Assembly (NCBI GenBank): GCA_002369295.1
Contig: DFDR01000062.1
Coordinates: forward strand, 421-17,189
Source of the DNA: Desulfovibrionaceae bacterium UBA3823
GTDB taxonomy: Bacteria > Desulfobacterota > Desulfovibrionia > Desulfovibrionales > Desulfovibrionaceae
Direction of reading: 5' to 3'
Length of the DNA stretch: 16,769 nucleotides
Part shown: piece by piece, positions 1 to 6,532 of the stretch
Numbering within the stretch: position 1 is the first letter of the stretch
Layout: each line of letters starts with the position of its first letter
Notes under the pieces: generated by a model
Seen by the model: only the letters and a program-made list of their open reading frames with translations
The model's database searches: none
What the model was told of the DNA's origin: nothing
Position numbers and translations under genes: made by a program

Positions 1-673
1 CGGCCAGGCGGAGCAGGCGGGATCGCCTGCCGTCGAAGCCGTGCAGGCGGCAGCCAAGCGCCTCTACGGCGACATGCGCGTCATGGACGCGAACCAGGCC
101 GCCGCCTTCGTCAGAGAGGCGAAGCCGGACGAACTTTCGACCGTGCTCGCGGCCGTTCCGCCCAGGCGCCGGGCAGCCGCCTTTCTCGACATGCTGGTTC
201 TGCGCAGGAGCCTCTCTGCCGGCCAGGCCCGCGAGGTTCAGCCCCTGCTCGAGCGGCTCTTCCGCCAGGAGCGCTTCATTGCCTGGGCGCTGCGGCACGA
301 GCGCCAGGCCCGGGACGTCCTGGCCTCGCTCCGCCAGGGACGCCAGACCTTTGCCGGCGCCCTTGTCTACAACGCCCGCATCGTCGACTACGGCCGCACC
401 CTTGTCCAGCACGTGGACCTTGCCGAGGCGCTCCGGCGCATCCGGGACAACGCCCTGGCCCCCAACGACAGCAAGGGATGGAAGGTCTTCGGCAACTACG
501 AGCGGCTCCTTCCCCAGCGCCCCCGCGGCTGGTACCGCGAGATGCGCATCCCCACCCGCGGCCTGCGCGGCCCCGGTCCCCAGCGCCTTGTCTACGGCAG
601 GAGCGGGGAGGTCTACTGGACGCCCGACCACTACCAAACCTTCTTTCCCATAGAGGTGGAAGCCGATGAATGA
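1..673 (+). CDS. Barnase-like ribonuclease (RNase N1/T1/Sa family), C-terminal part; 5' end outside window
   Basis: This is a guanyl-type endoribonuclease of the barnase/RNase Sa fold that would cleave single-stranded RNA. The frame is open to the left edge, so the true start, and any signal peptide or delivery domain, lies outside. Counting from an in-frame GTG at 41, the last ~60 residues form the RNase domain: VFGNYERLLPQRP, then WYREMRI, QRLVYG and DHYQTF. These align with the barnase active site: E167 with Glu73, R182 with Arg87, H197 with His102. All three are present, so the enzyme looks active. Roughly 145 residues before it are Arg/Ala/Leu-rich and helical, and I do not recognise them. 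The stop overlaps the start of a barstar-like gene by 8 bases, so toxin and inhibitor are translationally coupled. It could be a secreted nuclease or the tip of a polymorphic toxin; the missing N-terminus would decide. Confidence 0.85.
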   Translation, partial: GQAEQAGSPAVEAVQAAAKRLYGDMRVMDANQAAAFVREAKPDELSTVLAAVPPRRRAAAFLDMLVLRRSLSAGQAREVQPLLERLFRQERFIAWALRHERQARDVLASLRQGRQTFAGALVYNARIVDYGRTLVQHVDLAEALRRIRDNALAPNDSKGWKVFGNYERLLPQRPRGWYREMRIPTRGLRGPGPQRLVYGRSGEVYWTPDHYQTFFPIEVEADE

Positions 674-1076
674 CGAGCGCGCAAGCGTCCTCTTCTGCGA
701 TCTGGCCGCGGCCCGGATCTGCCGCATCGCCAAGCCTGCCTCCAGGCAGGAGCTCTTCGCGCAGCTGGCCAAGGGCCTGGCGCTTCCCGGCGGTCCCGCC
801 AGCTGGGACGACCTGAGCGACCAGCTGCAGGATCTTGCCTGGCTGCAGGGCCAGGAGGCCGTCCTGGTCCACGAGAGCCTGGAGGGCCTGCCGCAGGCCG
901 ACCGGGAGACCTATCTCGACATCCTGGCCTCTGCCTGCGCCTGGTGGCGCTTCCAGAACGCCAGGCAGGGCAGGCCCGAGGGGCCCAGTCCCCTCTCCCT
1001 TGTTCTTCCGCACGCCGACGCCCCCCGCTTCGGCGAGCTCTTCCGCGAAGCGGCCAAGATGCTCAGCCAGGGCTGA
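666..1076 (+). CDS. Barstar-family RNase inhibitor (immunity protein)
   Basis: This 136-residue cytoplasmic protein is predicted to bind and block the barnase-like RNase encoded just upstream. The stretch RQELFAQLAKGLALP followed by WDDLSDQL and a hydrophobic QEAVLVHES strand matches the core of barstar (helix, LALP turn, acidic helix, strand). D48 and D52 line up with barstar Asp35 and Asp39, the acidic residues that fill the barnase active site. It is longer than barstar itself (~90 residues), with an extra C-terminal helix-rich section ending EAAKMLSQG. The ATG overlaps the toxin stop (ATGAATGA), with a GAGGTGG ribosome site about six bases upstream, so inhibitor synthesis is tied to toxin translation. 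The order, toxin then inhibitor, is typical of such pairs. Assignment rests on motif likeness plus gene context. Confidence 0.82.
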   Translation: MNDERASVLFCDLAAARICRIAKPASRQELFAQLAKGLALPGGPASWDDLSDQLQDLAWLQGQEAVLVHESLEGLPQADRETYLDILASACAWWRFQNARQGRPEGPSPLSLVLPHADAPRFGELFREAAKMLSQG

Positions 1077-1137
1077 GGCGCCGTTCCCGCCGCAGGACCT
1101 GCCCGGAAAGGGCCTGGCCGAGACTGTCCCCAGACAA

Positions 1138-1172
1138 GACAAGCCTTCCAGACAGCTTCTGGAAGGCTTGTC
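1138..1172 (+). terminator. Perfect 15-bp hairpin downstream of the barstar gene
   Basis: GACAAGCCTTCCAGA pairs without mismatch with TCTGGAAGGCTTGTC across a 5-base loop. It lies 61 bases after the barstar stop. There is no T-run after it, so it is either a terminator not of the classic intrinsic type or a 3'-end stabilising structure. Confidence 0.55.
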
Positions 1173-1175
1173 AGG

Positions 1176-1207
1176 CTGCGCCGCAAGGAAGGAGGGCTGC
1201 GGCGCAG
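1176..1207 (+). terminator. Second hairpin, 10-bp stem, directly after the first
   Basis: CTGCGCCGCA pairs perfectly with TGCGGCGCAG around a purine-rich 12-base loop (AGGAAGGAGGGC). It starts three bases after the preceding hairpin. The two together probably close the RNase/inhibitor transcript, though no T-tract follows. Confidence 0.4.
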
Positions 1208-1303
1208 AATGGCAGGAGAGGATGCGAAGAAGCCTTGCCAGAAGCTCGATCCGGCAGGTCTTGAAGCGCACTCAGGCAGAGGAGAGACGCCCGCGGAATC
1301 CGG

Positions 1304-1447
1304 CTAGATCTTGCGGGGCGTCTTGCAGCCGCAGCCGCATCCGCACCCGCATCCGCAGGACTTGCTTTTGATCTTCTTGCGCACGGTCATGCCGATGAAG
1401 ACGAGGCACGCCAGCACGATGAGGGCAACGATGATGTTCTGGGCCAT
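1304..1447 (-). CDS. FeoB-associated Cys-rich membrane protein, 47 residues
   Basis: A tiny inner-membrane peptide: MAQ, then one hydrophobic helix (about residues 4-20, NIIVALIVLACLVFIGM), a basic stretch VRKKIKSKS, and a tail in which six Cys alternate with five Gly, ending KTPRKI. This is the layout of the FeoB-associated Cys-rich membrane protein family, small partners found near feoB and thought to help handle Fe2+ or metal at the cytosolic mouth; the biochemical role is not established. I chose the ATG at 1447 because AAAGGAGA stands six to seven bases upstream; an upstream in-frame ATG at 1507 would add an unlikely polar leader. It is on the feoB strand, but separated from feoB by the porin and that gene's terminator, so it is probably transcribed from its own promoter. 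Confidence 0.85.
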   Translation of the reverse strand: MAQNIIVALIVLACLVFIGMTVRKKIKSKSCGCGCGCGCGCKTPRKI

Positions 1448-1513
1448 GGCAGTCTCCTTTGCGGCCTTGCGCGCCGGCAGGGCCGGCACGGCATGCATGC
1501 CGCGCATGACGGT

Positions 1514-1542
1514 CTTGTACCCAATTTGAACTTGAATTGCAA
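1514..1542 (-). promoter_or_regulatory. Candidate promoter of the Cys-rich peptide gene
   Basis: On the minus strand TTGCAA (1537-1542) and TACAAG (1514-1519) are separated by exactly 17 bases, each matching four of six sigma-70 consensus positions. This gives a leader of about 60 bases. The -35 lies inside a near-palindrome at 1530-1544. Confidence 0.5.
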
Positions 1543-1544
1543 GT
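1530..1544. promoter_or_regulatory. Palindromic operator-like site (copy 1 of 2)
   Basis: ACTTGAA-T-TGCAAGT is a 15-base inverted repeat with one mismatch, covering the candidate -35 of the Cys-rich peptide gene. A perfect version of the same palindrome occurs at 8603-8617. Read with wider flanks it is also GAACTTG-N5-CAAGTTC (1528-1546). The binding protein is unknown. Confidence 0.45.
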
Positions 1545-1562
1545 TCGAAATGGACGAAGACT

Positions 1563-1607
1563 GAAAAAAAAAGCGAAGCCCCCGGCGGACATCCGCCGGA
1601 GGCTTTG
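1563..1607 (-). terminator. Intrinsic terminator of the porin gene
   Basis: Read on the minus strand, AAGCCTCCGGCGGA pairs with TCCGCCGGGGGCTT (one G-T wobble) over a 2-base loop, and CGC plus a run of nine T follows. It lies about 30 bases after the porin stop and separates the porin transcript from the Cys-rich peptide gene. Confidence 0.92.
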
Positions 1608-1637
1608 GCAGGAGAGGAGAGGGTGCCTTGCGGCTGG

Positions 1638-3218
1638 CTAGAAGGTGTAGGCGAAGGTCACCTGGGCGCGCCAGCCGTCGCGCTTGCTGTAGGAGCTGGC
1701 GCGGTCGGCCTTCTTCCAGGTGTCGCGGTCGACCATGTTGACCAGATAGGCGAGGTCGAGATTGACCTCGAAGTTCTCGTACATCTGGTAGGAGGTCACG
1801 AGGTCGAACTCAAGCAGGCCGTCGTTGGTGGTGAGGTAGGGGCTGGCGCCGTACTCGGTGTCTTCGCAGTCGCTCGACCAGCCCCAGGAGGTGTTGGCGT
1901 ACTTGGCCATGGAGGGGCTGTTGGTGCCGCCGAAGTAGGCAACGCGGAAGGTGTGCTTGAGGTCTTCGAGGAAGCTCATGTCGGCGATCTGCAGGCCTAT
2001 GCCCCAGGTGCCGGCGTAGTTGAGGCCGCGGTCGTACCAGGACTCGGTGCAGGCCCAGCCGAGGTTGCCGTCGCCCATGAAGTTGGTGAAGTTGCCCTTG
2101 GCCTCGATGGCAGGCATGCGCTCGGAGCCGTTCTTGGGATTGCCGTCGTCGCCGGAGGCGTACCAGCCGAAGATGCCGGGGGTGCCCCAGTCCAGCTTGT
2201 ATTCGATGAGGGCCTTGACCAGCCAGCCTTCGCTCCTGGTGTCGTAGCGCTTCCAGAAGTTGGCGGCGTTGCCGTCGTGGTACAGGTTGCCGCGGCCCTG
2301 GCTGGAGGCGTAGCCGTAGTTGAACTCAAACTCGATGTTGAGCGGATCCCACAGGGTCAGCTTGACGGGCAGGCCGCCCCAGAAGGCGGTGGAGTAGGCG
2401 CTGGAGGTGCGGTTGACGAAGTTGTCGGCGTTCTTCCAGCGGCTGCTCTCGTAGCCCGAGGTGGTGACGCCGACCATGTCGCCGTACTCCCAGGCGCCGG
2501 CATCGGCGTTCCACGTGCGGTTGGACTGGGCGCCGATGATGCCGAACATGACGAAGGGCGTCACTTCAACGCCTTCGAAGGTCAGGGGCAGGGTGAGGGC
2601 GAAGAGGTCGACGTTGTCGAGGAAGTTGTTGTGGTCGCGGCCCCTGTTGGAGCCGCTGGCAATGTAGTTGTCGTTCCAGGGACGGGCCCAGAAGAAGCTC
2701 AGGCCGACATTCTCGTTGAACTGGTAGCTGAGGGCGACGGCCGCAATGGAGTCGGTGTCGAGGATGGAGGAGCCGCCGGCGACGTTGGGCAGGGCCAGAG
2801 GCTGGAGGCCCATGCGGACCTTGAGGTCGGTTTCCGGCGGCATCCAGTCGATGTAGGCGTTGAGCACGCCGATGACTCTGCCGTCGGCACCGAGGGCGCC
2901 GCCGACCGCATCGCCGTCGCCATTGGCCGCGCGGCCCCAGGGCTGGTCGCCGATCTGCAGGCGCAGGGTGCCGGAAAGGTGTTCCGAGGCCACGGCTTCC
3001 ACCTGCAGGCGGATACGCTGGCTGGCCAGGAACTTGTCTTCGTTGTTGCGTTTGACGCTGCCCTGGCCGCCGCCATTCGTGCGGCTAAGCAGGGAGCCGT
3101 CGCCGATGCCGAAGCCGAAGAGCCACTCGCCCTCGGCCTTGAAGTCGATGGCGCTGGCGCATGAGGCGCCGCCGAGGACCAGGCCGGCGGCAAAGAGCAG
3201 AACCATAAGCTTCTTCAT
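1638..3218 (-). CDS. Outer-membrane homotrimeric porin (Desulfovibrionaceae type)
   Basis: A 526-residue outer-membrane beta-barrel forming a general diffusion channel. The start at 3218 gives a clear Sec signal: MKK, a hydrophobic core LMVLLFAAGLVLGG, and a likely cut after CASA at residue 23. The mature part has alternating aromatic/polar strands, many Asp, Asn, Gly and Trp, and ends VTFAYTF, the terminal Phe expected for BAM-dependent insertion. The sequence type (DFKAEGEWLFGFG near the start, repeated LQIADMSF- and FRVAYFGG-like strands) is what is annotated as outer membrane homotrimeric porin in Desulfovibrio relatives. A GGAG ribosome site lies eight bases before the ATG; a longer in-frame start at 3329 would bury the signal peptide. 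Its position between feoB and the FeoB-associated peptide suggests, but does not show, a role in iron access. Substrate range cannot be read from the sequence. Confidence 0.88.
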   Translation of the reverse strand: MKKLMVLLFAAGLVLGGASCASAIDFKAEGEWLFGFGIGDGSLLSRTNGGGQGSVKRNNEDKFLASQRIRLQVEAVASEHLSGTLRLQIGDQPWGRAANGDGDAVGGALGADGRVIGVLNAYIDWMPPETDLKVRMGLQPLALPNVAGGSSILDTDSIAAVALSYQFNENVGLSFFWARPWNDNYIASGSNRGRDHNNFLDNVDLFALTLPLTFEGVEVTPFVMFGIIGAQSNRTWNADAGAWEYGDMVGVTTSGYESSRWKNADNFVNRTSSAYSTAFWGGLPVKLTLWDPLNIEFEFNYGYASSQGRGNLYHDGNAANFWKRYDTRSEGWLVKALIEYKLDWGTPGIFGWYASGDDGNPKNGSERMPAIEAKGNFTNFMGDGNLGWACTESWYDRGLNYAGTWGIGLQIADMSFLEDLKHTFRVAYFGGTNSPSMAKYANTSWGWSSDCEDTEYGASPYLTTNDGLLEFDLVTSYQMYENFEVNLDLAYLVNMVDRDTWKKADRASSYSKRDGWRAQVTFAYTF

Positions 3219-3391
3219 TGCAGGAACTCCAGTATTTTCCATTTGACATGGAAGGTTGAGTGTTGAAGGGGCATGCCGGCTGGAGTCCGGAAACCCGGAA
3301 GCCGGGCCCCTCCGCCAGGTGCGCGCCAAAGGCGTGCGGCCGGCACTGAAAAGGTTGCGAAAGTAAAAATTTAGCTTATGTCGTGCTACAA

Positions 3392-3421
3392 ATTATAGAT
3401 CAGTAACATGACCGGCAGCAA
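3392..3421 (-). promoter_or_regulatory. Candidate promoter of the porin gene
   Basis: On the minus strand a perfect TATAAT (3392-3397) is preceded by TTGCTG (3416-3421) with an 18-base spacer. It sits in a locally AT-rich patch between feoB and the porin and would give a leader of about 165 bases. The -10 is strong; the -35 matches only three of six. Confidence 0.55.
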
Positions 3422-3434
3422 GCGGGAAGGCGGT

Positions 3435-3462
3435 TCCGGGGAACGCGCGCGCGTCCCCCGGA
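3435..3462 (-). terminator. Hairpin downstream of feoB
   Basis: TCCGGGGGA pairs with TTCCCCGGA (one G-T wobble) around an alternating CG core that can extend the stem. It begins 15 bases after the feoB stop and just before the porin promoter, so it probably ends or attenuates the feoB transcript. No T-run follows. Confidence 0.45.
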
Positions 3463-3476
3463 GTCGCCGGCATGCG

Positions 3477-5699
3477 CTAGCCCCAGAGGGCCGTGCCTAT
3501 CTGGAAGGCCGCGAAAGCCAGGATGCCTGCGAAGATGGTGTCGACGACCATGCTGAAGAAGAGCCACTTCCAGGTGCCGGTCTCCGACTTGATGACGACG
3601 AGGGTCACGAAGCAGGGCGAGTAGAAGAGGGTGAAGATCATCAGGGCCAGGGCGGTTGCCTTGGAGAAGTTCGGGTCCTTCTGCAGGCGTTCGCTCAGGG
3701 CCGGCGCATCTTCGGGATCCTGCTCGCCCAGGGAGTAGGCGGTGCCGAGGGTGGAGACGACGGCCTCCTTGGCGGCCACGCCGGCGATAAGGGCGATGTT
3801 GGTCTGCCACTTGAAGCCCATCGTGGAGGTGACAGGCTCGATGGCCACGCCGAGGCGGCCGGCGTAGGAGTTGCGCAGCTCCTCTTCGGCAAGCTCGTTG
3901 GACTTGTCGTCGATCTGCTCCTGAAGCTGCTTGAAGTCCTCGCTGTCCTCCTTGAAGGACTTCTGCTTCTCCTTGAGCTGCTCGATGGCGGCATTGTAGG
4001 GTTCGGCCTGCTCTTCAGGCAGTTCCGGGAACTTCATGGCCGCCCAGATCACGATGGAGATGGCGAGGATGATGGTGCCGGCCTTCTTGATGTACATCCA
4101 GCTGCGCTCCCACATGTGCTGGACGACGCTGAAGACGGTGGGCATGCGGTAGGGGGGCAGCTCCATGACGAAGGGCGTTCCCTGGCCGCGGATGATGGTG
4201 TGGCGCAGGAGGGCTGCCATGACAAGGGCGCCCACCCAGCCGACCAGAAGGACGAGGAAGAAGGCGAAGGCCGGCCTTTCCGGGAAGAAGGCGCCGATGA
4301 GCAGCAGGAAGACCGGCACCTTGGCGCCGCAGCCCATGAAGGGCAGGGTGAGGAGGGTGGCCAGCTTCTCCTTGGGGCTTCTGAGGGTGCGCGTGGCCAT
4401 GACGCCCGGGATGGCGCAGCCGCCGGCTATGCCGCCGGCGACGATGTAGGGCATGACCGAGGCGCCGTGCAGGCCGAAGAAGCGGAAGATGCGGTCCATC
4501 ATGTAGGCGATGCGGGCCATGTAGCCCGAGTCTTCGATGAAGGCGATCATGGCGAACATGATGGCAATGAGCGGCACGAAGCTCAGGACGCCGCCGACGC
4601 CGCCGATGATGCCGTCGACGACGAGGGACTGCAGGAGGCCTTCGGGGATGGCGTCGCACGCCACGCCGCCAAGCCACTCGAAGAAGCTCTCGACCCAGCC
4701 CTGGGGATAGGCGCCCAGCTCGAAGGTGACCCAGAACATCACGTAGAGCACGCCGAGCATGATCACGGGACCCAGCACGGCGTTGGTGAGCACGCGGTCG
4801 ATCTTGTCGGACATGGCCAGGCGGTCCTTGCCGGGATCCTGGGTCATCACGCCGCCGGCGAGCAGGCCCCTGATGTAGCCGTAGCGGGCGTCGGTGACGA
4901 CGGACTCGCAGGAGGCGTGGAGGGACTTGCGCACGTGCTCCTCGGTCTTGTCGCAGAAGGCGAGGATGTCGGGCGCGGACTTCGGGGCCGCCTCGGCAAG
5001 GGCCGCGCGCACCTCGGCGTCGCCCTCGATGAGCTTGATGGCGGTCCAGCGGGGATGGTAGCGGTCGCAGAGGATCTTTTCCTCGGCGATGCGCTTTTCC
5101 AGCGGCGCGAGCGCTTCGTCGATGTCGCGGCCGTAGGAGATGAGCAGAGGCTCCCGGCGGCCCTTTTTCGCCAGCTCGGCGGCCTTGGCGGCAATCTCGG
5201 CGGCGCCTTCGCCGGTGCGGGCCACGAGGGGCATGACGGGCGAGCCGAGGCGTTCGGCGAGCTTCTTCATGTCGATGTGGATGCCAGCCTTGCGGGCCTC
5301 GTCCATCATGTTGCAGGCGAGCACCACGGGCATGCCCATCTCGAGCATCTGCACGGTGAGCAGCATGTTGCGCTCGAGAGCCGAGGCGTCGGCGCAGTCG
5401 ATGACGGCGTCCACCTTGCCGAAGGAGAGCTCGTCGCGCGCAACCAGCTCCTCCTGGGAGTAGGCAGTGAGGGAATAGGTGCCGGGCAGGTCGACCAGCG
5501 TGGTCCGCTTGCCCCCGATCTCGATGGAACCTTCTTTGCGGTCCACGGTGACGCCGGGATAGTTGCCGACGTGCTGGCGCGAACCCGTATAGTGGTTGAA
5601 CAGCGTCGTCTTGCCGCAGTTGGGATTGCCGGCAAGGGCAAGACGGAAGCCCTGTTTGCCCTTGCTCTCGGCCTGTGCGGCCGTTTGCTCTTGACTCAT
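3477..5699 (-). CDS. feoB: Ferrous iron transporter FeoB
   Basis: A 740-residue inner-membrane Fe2+ transporter with an N-terminal G domain. G1 is GNPNCGKT (24-31), G2 centres on T51 in YPGVTV, G3 is DLPG (70-73), G4 is NMMD (130-133) and G5 is near ARTGEG (160-165). A helical insertion domain leads to the membrane part, starting near residue 300. The two Gate-type segments are seen: GGCAIPGVMATRT (~430) then GCGAKVP (~456), and later SPCFVTLVVIKSETG (~700). A charged coiled insert (KEKQKSFKEDSEDFKQ, ~560-610) sits before the last helices. The ATG at 5699 has GGAGGG seven bases upstream; longer in-frame starts would be Cys-rich junk before the G domain. Length is close to normal. No feoA is visible in the window. 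A Fur-box-like promoter lies ~160 bases upstream, implying induction under iron limitation. Confidence 0.97.
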   Translation of the reverse strand: MSQEQTAAQAESKGKQGFRLALAGNPNCGKTTLFNHYTGSRQHVGNYPGVTVDRKEGSIEIGGKRTTLVDLPGTYSLTAYSQEELVARDELSFGKVDAVIDCADASALERNMLLTVQMLEMGMPVVLACNMMDEARKAGIHIDMKKLAERLGSPVMPLVARTGEGAAEIAAKAAELAKKGRREPLLISYGRDIDEALAPLEKRIAEEKILCDRYHPRWTAIKLIEGDAEVRAALAEAAPKSAPDILAFCDKTEEHVRKSLHASCESVVTDARYGYIRGLLAGGVMTQDPGKDRLAMSDKIDRVLTNAVLGPVIMLGVLYVMFWVTFELGAYPQGWVESFFEWLGGVACDAIPEGLLQSLVVDGIIGGVGGVLSFVPLIAIMFAMIAFIEDSGYMARIAYMMDRIFRFFGLHGASVMPYIVAGGIAGGCAIPGVMATRTLRSPKEKLATLLTLPFMGCGAKVPVFLLLIGAFFPERPAFAFFLVLLVGWVGALVMAALLRHTIIRGQGTPFVMELPPYRMPTVFSVVQHMWERSWMYIKKAGTIILAISIVIWAAMKFPELPEEQAEPYNAAIEQLKEKQKSFKEDSEDFKQLQEQIDDKSNELAEEELRNSYAGRLGVAIEPVTSTMGFKWQTNIALIAGVAAKEAVVSTLGTAYSLGEQDPEDAPALSERLQKDPNFSKATALALMIFTLFYSPCFVTLVVIKSETGTWKWLFFSMVVDTIFAGILAFAAFQIGTALWG

Positions 5700-5859
5700 G
5701 AAAAACCCTCCAGAAAGACGCCACGGCCGCAGGACGCAAGGCCGGAGGGCGCCGTCGAATGCATGGAAAGCGCAAAATCTGGAACATTGCCCTCCGCAGA
5801 AGGCGGCCTGAAGGGATCGAAAACACGATCCTTCCAGTCCAGAATCGTCGCAGGCAAGC

Positions 5860-5888
5860 ATGTAAATGAAAAACACTTTCAATGTCAA
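5860..5888 (-). promoter_or_regulatory. feoB promoter (sigma-70 type)
   Basis: On the minus strand a perfect -35, TTGACA (5883-5888), is followed after exactly 17 bases by TTACAT (5860-5865) as a weak -10. Transcription would start near 5853 and leave a leader of about 150 bases before the feoB ATG; no known riboswitch was recognised in that leader. Confidence 0.65.
5866..5882. promoter_or_regulatory. Fur-box-like operator in the feoB promoter
   Basis: ATGAAAAACACTTTCAA is a 17-base inverted repeat. From memory, the Fur motif described for Desulfovibrio is close to WTGAAAATNATTTTCAW; the site departs at two of the sixteen defined positions. It occupies precisely the spacer between the -35 and -10 of feoB, so bound Fur would block RNA polymerase. 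The exact family consensus should be checked. Confidence 0.62.
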
Positions 5889-5906
5889 TACCTGAGTCAA
5901 AAATTT

Positions 5907-5919
5907 TTACCGGTGGTAA
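5907..5919. promoter_or_regulatory. Small inverted repeat TTACC-GGT-GGTAA between feoB and the HTH gene
   Basis: A 5-bp perfect inverted repeat with a 3-base spacer lies upstream of the feoB -35, in the AT-rich divergent intergenic region. It could be an operator for either direction. It is short enough to be chance. Confidence 0.25.
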
Positions 5920-6217
5920 TATATTGAATTTTTTGATCTTTTAATTTTTAGCTCGTGAGAGGAGCGAAAAAATCAGCCATTTTGCTCTGGGATCTTCTTC
6001 GAATCAGCGACGAGCAGACAGGGATGGAGCAGGCAGAGTTCCAGTTATCCTTGAAGGCCGCAATGGAAGGCCGCAGTGGAAGGCCACACTGCGAGACTGC
6101 TGGCCGGGTGCGCAAGGAGACACTGGCGCCAGGGGAAAAACCGCGTCAGGAGGTGACAATGCTCGGCAAAGAGCAGACAGTGGGAGTCCCCCAACCTCAG
6201 CCGCAGGAGCTGTCCGC
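5920..6217 (+). other. Intergenic leader region before the HTH gene
   Basis: The first 30 bases are AT-rich (TTGAATTTTTTGATC and onward) and could hold a promoter facing right, but no good -35/-10 pair was found. An ORF opening at 5955 runs through but has no convincing ribosome site or protein character and is overtaken by the HTH gene. The only structure noticed is a 13-base tandem repeat at 6053-6091. Confidence 0.4.
6053..6091. repeat. Three imperfect 13-base tandem repeats
   Basis: GAAGGCCGCAATG, GAAGGCCGCAGTG and GAAGGCCACACTG follow one another without gaps. They lie in the untranslated stretch upstream of the HTH gene. Differences are at the 3' end of each unit. The function is unknown. 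Confidence 0.7.
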
Positions 6218-6532
6218 ATGTACGGAATGGAAGAGATCAAGGAAGTCCTTGAGTTCAGGGACAGGGGCTATTCCCAGAGGAAGACGGCCCGGGAACTGGA
6301 CTACTCCCTCAACTTTGTCAGGAAATACTGGAAGCAGAACCTGGCGGACATTGTCGTCAAAAGAAGGGAGTACGCCAGCAAGCTCGACCCCTACGCGAGT
6401 GAAATCAAAGAGCTCTATGCCATGAGCGGAAACAGCGAAGCCGTCCGGCGGGAGCTGATGAAGAGGCATCCCGGGCTGAGCGTGTCCCTGCGCACGGTGG
6501 AGCGCCACACGAAGGCACTCCAACACCAGTAG
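6218..6532 (+). CDS. Small two-HTH protein resembling the IS21 IstA N-terminus
   Basis: A 104-residue protein with two DNA-binding helix-turn-helix units. The first spans about residues 6-38, with the signature EVLEFRDRGYSQRKTARELDYSLNFVRKYW. The second is in 71-100, GNSEAVRRELMKRHPGLSV then LRTVERH. The linker contains KLDPYASEIKEL, as in IS21-family IstA proteins (K-L-x-P-Y/F-x-x-x-I). IstA is usually about 400 residues or more with a DDE catalytic core; here the stop follows directly after the second HTH, and I see no core or istB downstream. The ATG has an AGGAG eight bases upstream, so it looks expressed rather than debris. It may be a truncated transposase kept as a DNA-binding protein or repressor. 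It lies divergent to feoB, which is suggestive only. Confidence 0.7.
   Translation: MYGMEEIKEVLEFRDRGYSQRKTARELDYSLNFVRKYWKQNLADIVVKRREYASKLDPYASEIKELYAMSGNSEAVRRELMKRHPGLSVSLRTVERHTKALQHQ

Noticed and set aside
1605..3164. A 519-residue open frame on the plus strand across the porin gene
   Set aside because: Val/Ala/Gly/Glu-rich shadow of the porin codons; no ribosome site, and the minus frame has a signal peptide and barrel end.
5700..5853. Riboswitch in the feoB leader
   Set aside because: The ~150-base leader has GC-rich pairing potential but no recognisable aptamer core; Fur control explains regulation more simply.
3408..5927. An 839-residue open frame on the plus strand across feoB
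   Set aside because: His/Asp/Gly-rich antisense frame; FeoB motifs on the minus strand are unambiguous.
5955..6425. 156-residue frame overlapping the HTH gene
   Set aside because: Composition is not protein-like, no ribosome site, and it overlaps a better-supported gene in another frame.
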